Shown piece after piece: positions 57,401 through 64,000 of a stretch of 64,000 nt of DNA. The notes beneath the pieces are model-generated. The model was not told where the DNA came from. It searched no databases and saw nothing but the letters and a program-made list of their open reading frames with translations. This DNA comes from Notospermus geniculatus (Eukaryota > Nemertea > Pilidiophora > Heteronemertea > Lineidae). The number at the start of each line of letters is the position of its first letter. Position 1 is the first letter of the stretch. The translations under genes were made by a program, and so were the position numbers. Where the stretch lies: contig NMRB01000697.1 in NCBI GenBank assembly GCA_002633025.1, positions 88,411 through 152,410 on the forward strand. Direction: 5' to 3'.

Positions 57401-60400
57401 TTAAGTACCCATTTCTGGCCAATGAACCATTCTCAAAATTCTCCCTACTTCCATTGTCCCTTGATGTCTGACTACAAGTCCCATTTGGAATATGTGCATG
57501 GGCACCATTTTGTTTCGGCAAGTTCCCCATTTCCATATCATTTCCTTTGTTTTCTCCCTTTTTCCTGTTCTTTTTCTTTTTATTCCGCCAACAATAAATA
57601 CTTATGCCAACAATAGTGGCAAGTAATATTAAAAGGCCAAAACCACCAACTATTAATGTTATCATTAATGTGTTATCTGAAAGAAAAAAAAATTTCAATT
57701 GACAAAACTTTTGCTACTCATCTTCATACTAAAGTGACTTGTGTGGCAATTAGACAGGCAAAATGAAAACGGACGGACACCGTGTCATGACCATAGTCGA
57801 TGGTGAGCTAATGAGAGCACCAACACTGAGCACACTATTTTTCTATCAAAATGTCAAAATGATTTATCAAAACATACCCACGCTGGTGATTCAAACCTAA
57901 AAATCTTTTTTTTCGTACACGATTTTACTCATGCATAACTAATTGTGTTGACTATTTTTGCAGTTGTTTCGGCAAATAGAAGGGGTGACAGCTTATTTTG
58001 TAATCACCCGTCACCCCTTCCATTCACCAGATGAACTGCGAATACGACAAGCACCATTAGTTATGCATCAACGACTTCGCGAACGAATAAGATACTTTTG
58101 TGTTTGAATCACCAGCGTGATACCGGTACACATAACACTGTTCACTTACCTGTTCCTACACGGCCGGAAGATGGATCAATGGTAGAATTTGTCTCTATAG
58201 TGGACCCGATATCAACTACAACAGAAATGACATAGGTGACAAAATTTCACAACACAGATGACATACCTGGTAGTTGAAAAGACTTTTACCCTTTACCAGT
58301 TAGTGGCAATTTCATTACCAGTAATAATGTGTGGGCTTATAGTGCCTTTTACATTTAAGTGTCAAGGCACTTCACATTTATTACCCCCAGCTATAGCCCT
58401 GTTCATTCCAATATCATATCTCCACTCCCCGGGGAGTATTACAGTCCCAGCAGCCGATTTCAGCGCTCTTGGACTAACATTCACATAGACCATCACTACC
58501 AGCCAGGTACCCCTTTTACACCTGAGTGGGGTGAAGCAAGTGAGGCAAAGTGACTTGCTCAAGGTCACAAGCGAGTGTGTTTTTTTCTTGGTCAGTACTG
58601 GGAATCGAACCCGGGAACTTCTGATCAGAAGTCTGTCTCGCTAACCACTACACCACTCCGCTCCTACCAAATCCTGACATTTTACAGAAACCTCGTCACA
58701 TAGGTATTTATTGGGAAGTACTCTCTGAGAACTTTCCAACTCCTGCATCAGACTCCAGATAATTCCCTTGTTGTGAACTACGTCATCAAATACAACTGGG
58801 TTTTGCAAATCAATAGTGTCTACTTGCTCAACAGAAAGCCAATAGACCCCTCTTAAGTGGAGAAATGAACTCCGATTTGAAAAACCTGAACTCTGGGAAG
58901 TTGAGAGTCGGAGTGGGAGTGTGTATTCGTGCAGAAATCAAGCTCTCATCCATTAATCAACTTACCAGGTGGAGTCCTAGAACTGGTACCGGTACTACTT
59001 ATTCCACTTCGTATAGTAGTAGGTGGATCTGGCTCCACTGTATTTGAAGGCCTCTTCGTCACACCTGCAGTGGAACAAGTTATATTTTTCACTGTGCAAA
59101 ACTTTCAGCACTGGTTCCAGTCTCAATTTACCTCGTTATGTACGTAAACAACATGCAAATTCTGGAGACACTGGAATACATGTATCCCTGAATTTCTCAA
59201 ACACTGCCTACTTTCATACTTTTCTCCAACCCAGGATGGATAATACTGGGCTCGAAAATAGTCGGAAGCTCTGGAGCAACAGCTCCTAGGAGCCCTGTAA
59301 TACCATTTCTTGATGTTCAGCCTCAAATACTTTCAGAATGGGATAAAATCTCAGGGAAGGGAAAGGTACTTCATATTACCTCTCCACCCAAATACCAACA
59401 GAATATCATTATCGATCAGGTTAAACCATAGAACAGCCAGAATCCCTACCTTGGATGGTCTTGTTTACATCACTGTCTGGATTTGGTGATGTAGGCACCT
59501 TAATTTGAGCAGGTTCTGCACCTAAAAAGGAATTCAACATTTTTATCTTAAGTTTACCGGTACTCTCTGTGACACTACATGTAAGTATTCATATACAGGT
59601 CACAATTATAGACGCATGACATAACCAGTGTGCGAGAATGCTGTCATACTACCCGGTACCGGTAGTCACTGTTGGAGCAAAAGTTGCCAACACCAGGCTA
59701 CCACAGTAGGCCTACTGACAGTGGAGCAACGGAGGTCCCCATGGGTGCTGCCACAAATTGGAAGCCCTGAAATCAAGTCGGGGTTTTTTCATGGTTATAA
59801 GGTGTGGAGTTGAAAACGACTGGATAATTGGAAGTCAATACTGGCGTAATGCCAGGCACCAGTCTGAAACTGAAATTATGAGGTCAGTTCAAGAACATGC
59901 TTGACCCTACAATGTAACTCATAGACAACAAGAATCCAGGAGGATATCATATTATTATAATATACATTGTATCATATTCGACATAGACATGTAGGCATTG
60001 ATCTTCATGGCAGAGTCTCATAACTCTTCAAATAATGACATGATAAACAGTTCAGATCAAATGTTGATATCCCAAACGAAACAGCAATTTCACTACTGCC
60101 TGACATCAGACACATTCGTCAATGGTTGACCCAAATCTGTTGTTTAATGTCAATATGACATAACACAATGAAGGAATGTGGGCGAAGGGATCATCTCAAT
60201 CGTTTCCACCCACACACATTTCTTTGGTTACCGAAGCATAAAAGTGTGCTATTGCCATCCAAATGTACAAAATATAAACACAAATAAATGCCCCAATGAG
60301 AATGGAGTGACTCGCGAGTGCATTCAATTCAACATAGGCTGCCAGGAGTACACAATACAATACAGGTGTCTGGTTGACCTGATCAAAAAATTCTCNCCCC

Positions 60401-62763
60401 CGAATTACACCGATTACCGGTACAGATAAATTAAGGAGAAACAGTCACAAAGGATGATTATGACTGAAAAATTCTGCATGAAAAACATGTTTCTTTTGTA
60501 GGGGCAACAGCCTCTCCTGCCCCATTCAAGTATGGTCCCAGATATGATAATGTCATATCACACTTGTCAGATGCTCTGCTGTATCCCTACAGTACCAGCA
60601 ATCGTTGTCATAGGCCTACAGATGACAACAAGTCTGTTAGTCACGAACAGTTCAAGCATCTCTGACAACCATGACCTGGGAGAATACCATCAACATAAAT
60701 GACGTTGTTTGCCAAGGAGAAAATTCTAAGAATTCTATTCATTAAACTGTTATCTCTTTATCCATTATCAGACTCTGAGAAGCACAATAGAGAGACAGGA
60801 TGGTGATAATGTAGAATAATCCTATTGTCACACCATGGGTCATCCAAGTCATGCCCACAAGACAGGTCTGTGGTACACAAAAATATGTAGGCCACTCATA
60901 AACCTTGTATTAATTACGTTTTTCACAATCTGTTAGTGAATTAATCCAGAGTGATAGGAACGTGGGAAGGATGGTTTTTGGTTGGTTCCTGTGGGTGAAA
61001 AGTGGCAGAAGTACCACTGCCCACACCCGTCAGCTGATGACAGCTGTCGGGTGTGGGCAGTGGTATAAGTATTTAGGGATTTAAAATGGCCGTTTTGCCA
61101 CGCCGCAGTGCAGTGTGCTACTTCACTGTGGTGACTGCTAACTGCTCCCTGTCAACTGCACAATACATTACAACAGGCCGAGGGCCTATAATATCAATGC
61201 GTTGCCCTAATAATATGATCCATTGTCGTTGCCTTGCCATGTCGAATAAAAGGACACATGTGTAGTACGAAGCTTACGAAGCGTAACACGCACAAACCTC
61301 AATAGGGCAACACTCGCCTCGTGGTACAATGTGGTAGGTCTGGCAACATGGGCAATCTTCGTTGAGGCGATCATGATGATGGCAGTATACACCGGCGAAC
61401 TTCGGAAACGTTCGGTGATAAATAACCTTTGACCCGATGACGTTGCAATAAAATTCTCCCAACCTAAAACAGCCTCAAAGTTATAATCCGTAACACTTTT
61501 CAACGGTCTACCCGACTTGGACACTCCAAAATACACTTGTCCGGCCCTCCATAAACAAAATCCGCCTTCACACCGCGTAACGCCGGCATATTGGGTAAAT
61601 TTATCACATTTCGCCTGAGCCCGTCTCTGAGGTGGAATGAGAGTGAGTGACCCGTGGTATTGATCAGTAGCGCTTCGCGCGTTTGCCGCTACGCGGCGTT
61701 CAGGGTCCTTGCGTCGAGAAGTGAATGTGACCTGATGTAGCAAAAGTAGGCGTAAGTCGCAACATCCGAGGAAGGGGTTAATGGCCTTACAACACAATAG
61801 CTGAAATGTACATCTCTGCAGGTTGACAATACATGTAGTATAGTGGACAGTACTACTGTGTAAACTGATGACCAGTGATGATCACCTGCACTGCAACTTG
61901 CGACGACTTTTGCTAGATCAGGTCACAAATACAAATACAACTATAATATGCCGATGGAAGGAAATATGAAAATGGCTGGCGTAAAGCAGCTGTAACCAAG
62001 CTGGACAAAGCCCATCATCTGGTGTCATGGAGGATTTGATTCCTCTCTGCTGTTGTGTAAAAGCAGAGACTACGGGCCAAATTCATAAAGGGTGTTAGAC
62101 GTATGTAACTTCGTTAAATGCATGGTGGAAGTGTGTGCATTTAGTGAAGTTACACGTGTCTAAGTCTTACTCTTAATCGCGCGATTATCACCCTTTATGA
62201 ATACGGCATGTTCGTACATGGGCGATTCCTCAAACACAGACTGCAGACATCACAACCACAATCTTCATCGCCACTTGACCCACTCTCAAATCAAATACAT
62301 GTACAAATCTTCACATGTATGTTGGCCATGTTATGAATAAGTAGCCTCATGATATCAATATGAGTAGGAAATGTCCAGTCAGCCATGTCAGCATGAAAAG
62401 TTGACTCATATATCAACTTCCAAAACAACATGTGTAGTGCTGTTCTTCCTGCTTTACAAGACAACGAGATGGCATACAATTTGGAAGAAAAGCTATGTGA
62501 CTTGAAAATCTACCCAGATATCATGAAGGAAAAAAACTGAAATCGATCCTTCCACTCACCAACGTGGTTTTTACACCTGAGCTCAGACGAGCCATTCCAT
62601 GTTCCTTTTGGCTGACATTCAATGATTGTGGAGTTTGATCCATCATCACACAAAATGTTTGCTACAGCAAACATATGGTTGTCATAGCTCCTATACTTGA
62701 ATTCTTGTGGCTCGGTGAGGTAGTACACATTCACGTTTGATTGGGCTGCTATTGGTGGACAAG
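54486..62763 (-). CDS. Sushi/CCP-domain single-pass membrane protein with novel cytosolic domain
   Basis: Exons in order: 62560-62763 (sushi), 59450-59521, 58966-59064, 58150-58215 (stalk), 57110-57676 (transmembrane), 55502-56014 (A1), 55055-55229 (B1), 54486-54729 (C1, stop). Except for C1 they start in phase 1. The sushi module has the four expected Cys, from CPPIAAQ to RCKN, with the GTW before the last. The stalk is Ser/Thr/Pro-rich. The helix LIVGGFGLLILLATIVGISI is followed by the stop-transfer CWRNKKKKNRKK. Then come an Asn/Pro/Gln-rich tail, an acidic linker, and a C-terminal region with KTHTDIDTPSGPVWMEF, RFATGDEGRDVKLYRLVDFG and CKICGPILSRYNYPEV that I do not recognise. The 5' end is unsure: MFKSLNFVIFTMSFFVAC reads into the sushi exon like a signal peptide, but TTTTTTTGTAG there is also a strong acceptor. 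The A1 donor looks like GC. Receptor-like; immune or adhesion role is only inference. Confidence 0.75.
56044..56325 (+). repeat. tRNA-derived SINE (family S) beside exon A1
   Basis: The head CAATAGCCTAGTGGTTATTA, B-box GGGTTCGAAACC, and body with CCTTGTACTTCGTGCC and GAGGAACATGAG-like sequence. Its offset from exon A1 matches that of the copy near A2. Confidence 0.85.
56386..56832. repeat. Duplicated block 7a, with partial transmembrane-exon copy
   Basis: Near-identical to 57003-57433. Contains the 3' part of the transmembrane exon (56508-56832) with an intact donor, cut by the single n at 56833. Probably the second allele. Confidence 0.85.
56508..56832 (-). pseudogene. Truncated copy of the transmembrane exon's cytosolic part
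   Basis: Encodes the same cytosolic segment as 57110-57434 (LARNGYLRQDSGQPKRRSQG onwards, ending NPHDSEG) with no amino-acid change noticed. It has no 5' part or acceptor because the contig ends at 56833. It should be left out of the gene model. Confidence 0.8.
57880..58118. mobile_element. 239-bp MITE between stalk and transmembrane exons
   Basis: ACGCTGGTGATTCAAAC and GTTTGAATCACCAGCGT are perfect inverted ends. Inner pairs include ATGCATAACTAAT with ATTAGTTATGCAT and AGAAGGGGTGAC with GTCACCCCTTCC. Confidence 0.85.
58344..58668 (-). repeat. tRNA-headed SINE with MIR/CORE-like motif
   Basis: On the minus strand the head reads GCGGAGTGGTGTAGTGGTTA then GCGAGACAGAC and has the B-box GGGTTCGATTCCCAGTACTG. 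Downstream on the element is the complement of AAGTGACTTGCTCAAGGTCA. The latter resembles the GACTTGCCCAAGGTCACA core of MIR-type SINEs (from memory of that family). The 3' boundary is approximate. Confidence 0.65.
59532..61010. other. Long intron of the CCP membrane gene, single n at 60396
   Basis: No exon recognised between the first stalk exon and the sushi exon. Other phase 1 modules could be hidden here. A single n interrupts 60396; no duplicate of the flanks was seen in the window. Confidence 0.45.
61011..61066. repeat. Perfect short hairpin
   Basis: TACCACTGCCCACACCCG then a CAGCTGATGACAGCTG loop then CGGGTGTGGGCAGTGGTA. Probably the remnant of a small palindromic element. Confidence 0.75.
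61274..61466 (-). CDS. Cysteine-rich, VWC-like exon fragment (uncertain)
   Basis: A minus-strand frame reads LGEFYCNVIG, then AGVYCHHHDRLNEDCPCC, then VPRGECCPIEVCACYAS and stop. Spaced Cys with a PxGECCP motif resemble the end of a von Willebrand type C module. A different frame just upstream also looks coding-like (CEGGFCLWRAGQVYFGVS), so there may be an intron, a frameshift or a decayed copy. It lies inside the long intron of the CCP gene on the same strand. The overlapping long frame to 61797 runs into a MITE and is not credible at its 5' end. Confidence 0.3.
61727..61926. mobile_element. MITE family G copy 2
   Basis: GTGACCTGATGTAGCAAAAG then TAGGCGTAAGTCGCA at the left; CTTTTGCTAGATCAGGTCAC at the right. 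Shares GGCCTTACAACACAATAGCT with the copy at 1912-2095. Confidence 0.8.
62080..62204. repeat. 125-bp MITE
   Basis: AAATTCATAAAGGGTG at the left and CACCCTTTATGAAT at the right are complementary. TAACTTCGTTAAATGCA and TGCATTTAGTGAAGTTA pair inside. Confidence 0.75.
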
Positions 62764-63112
62764 CTACAAAAAAAGACATAGTAAAAATAACAAAGTTCAA
62801 AGACTTGAACATCTTGCAATGATTCTGCTCAACTTGTCATCCTCCCCCCAAAAAACTGAGAAATATGCTGATACAGTGCCGGATCGAGGGTTGACAGAAA
62901 GGGAAAGTAGCTCGACGGAGGTGGTGAGCACTGAGAGAGCAACCCCAATAAAAGTTTGACAATATAAGTACTTTTAGATGCATTTTCCTGGCATCTGAGA
63001 GCAAAATACATGTACTAAAATTTTTATGTGACTAAATTTTTCTTGCTGAAAAGTCATTGCTCTTCCAAAAATATGTCTACTGACATTATAATTTGTGCAA
63101 TCACAGGAGTAA

Positions 63113-63617
63113 CAGGGTTCCCACCCTTTTCATCCCCAAAAATCCCTACCTTTTCCCTACCAATTTCCGTGGGCTTTCCCCCCAAAATTTAGGGTCTGAA
63201 CGTCAGTCTTTGCCGTTTGACGGGCGCGATTTTGCATGCACCTCACAAACCATAGAATTTCTATTGTTTGCGACGTGCATGCAAAATCGCGCCCGTCAAA
63301 CGGCAAAGACTGGAACGTTCTAAAACCTGATCGCACACGCTGAAGGTCATTAATGTAGTTACTAACTAGTTGTGCGGGAGGATGATGTCCTCCATGTCTA
63401 TCTGGAGTGGCACGCCATAATTTCAGAAAATCGAGCCAACGGCATCAGTTACGCTCATTCTGAATGGTTTAAAATGGCAGGTCACTAAAATTCCCTACAT
63501 GTACCTTTTCCAGCTTTTGATGGTGATGAACTAATTTTCCCTACTTTTTCCCTACCGGGAAACGTTTTTAAAATTTTCCCTACTTTTTCCAGCTTTCCCT
63601 ACTGCGTGGGAACCCTG
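63113..63617. mobile_element. 505-bp hAT-like MITE with nested element
   Basis: Ends CAGGGTTCCCAC and GTGGGAACCCTG; the flanks share GAGTAA. Subterminal regions repeat TCCCTACTTTTTCCC and complements. Interrupted by the palindromic element 63204-63312. Confidence 0.8.
63204..63312. mobile_element. 109-bp nested palindromic MITE
   Basis: Perfect 36-bp inverted ends starting CAGTCTTTGCCGTTTGACGG and continuing GCGCGATTTTGCATGC. GAACGT on both sides (63198-63203, 63313-63318) is a 6-bp target duplication. Confidence 0.9.
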
Positions 63618-64000
63618 GAGTAAGGAAGTCATGGCCTTGGGCCATCCTGAGAATCTCTGGTCATGAATGGCCATACTCCTTCCCAAGGAACCAAGCAAGA
63701 GTGAGGAGGGAGTGGTTGTGAAGGAACTGGGTGTGAGAATGGGCCTTGGGCCAGAATCTTAATATCAATTAAGGGTATACCAAAGTGCCAAACTTGTAAA
63801 TTTATGTCAAGAAGTGGCGTCTCCAAAAGCAGGCATGGAAATAGTTTTGATTAAGTTTGCACTGCACATCATATTCTATGAAGTACAGAGATCCTGAATA
63901 TGCCCAAAGTACAAAGTCAGCATGCACCACTTATGTAATATATGATAAAACAATGGCCCACTTTTGTGCAAATGTACAGGTCTACTCGTACAAGTATCTG

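Noticed and set aside
61207-61797. 196-codon minus-strand frame
   Set aside because: Its 5' part lies in a MITE and its 3' part is out of frame with the cysteine-rich pattern; only a fragment was kept as a low-confidence feature.
1-64000. CRISPR array, operon or phage-like system
   Set aside because: All genes have spliceosomal introns and animal homologues; tandem repeats present are minisatellites or MITEs.

Overview
This is a piece of an animal nuclear genome, not a prokaryotic or viral one. It holds long multi-exon genes with GT-AG introns, tRNA-derived SINEs, dozens of short inverted-repeat transposons (MITEs), and assembly gaps (684 Ns plus six single n characters). The gene content (CEP135, DNAAF6, MFSD6, SUMO, and a complement-module membrane protein), together with abundant AGGCCTA-rich and ACCGGTA-rich simple sequence, fits a marine invertebrate deuterostome such as an echinoderm or hemichordate. 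That placement is inference; the species cannot be fixed from the window.

Layout. (1) 1,105-20,701, minus strand: a complete CEP135 centriole gene, 19 coding exons and about 1,264 codons, with a likely 5' UTR exon near 21.83 kb. (2) 22,949-24,176, plus strand: a complete DNAAF6/PIH1D3 dynein-assembly gene, five coding exons and 192 residues, head to head with CEP135. A cilium/centriole pair therefore shares an intergenic promoter region. (3) 28,046-31,778, minus: a complete MFSD6-type major facilitator, four coding exons and 664 residues. (4) 31.8-41 kb: repeat-rich intergenic DNA with a large inverted repeat and several nested transposons whose target-site duplications can be read directly. 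(5) 41,055-41,895, minus: three coding exons of a divergent SUMO; the short first exon was not found. (6) 42-54 kb: tandem near-identical blocks, MITEs and the N gap. (7) 54,486-62,763, minus: an unfamiliar type I membrane protein. It has one sushi/CCP module, a short Ser/Thr/Pro-rich stalk, one transmembrane helix, an acidic Asn/Pro-rich cytosolic linker and a C-terminal domain I do not recognise. A second, diverged copy of two of its cytosolic exons lies at 51.1-52.4 kb.

Assembly caution. Several single n characters join nearly identical neighbouring blocks (7.16-8.47, 9.4-11.27, 12.08-14.24, 56.39-57.43 kb). These look like two haplotypes laid end to end. They duplicate CEP135 exon 8, part of CEP135 exon 5, and part of the transmembrane exon of the CCP gene; a naive gene model would contain false internal repeats. 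The same duplicates are informative, because presence/absence of insertions between copies reveals empty and filled transposon sites.

Most interesting: the CCP transmembrane gene with duplicated cytosolic cassettes and an apparent GC-AG intron; two identical 253-bp MITEs with 9-bp target duplications; a giant palindrome with a 1.6-kb insertion in one arm; and the CEP135/DNAAF6 divergent pair. I saw no CRISPR array, rRNA or convincing functional tRNA gene.
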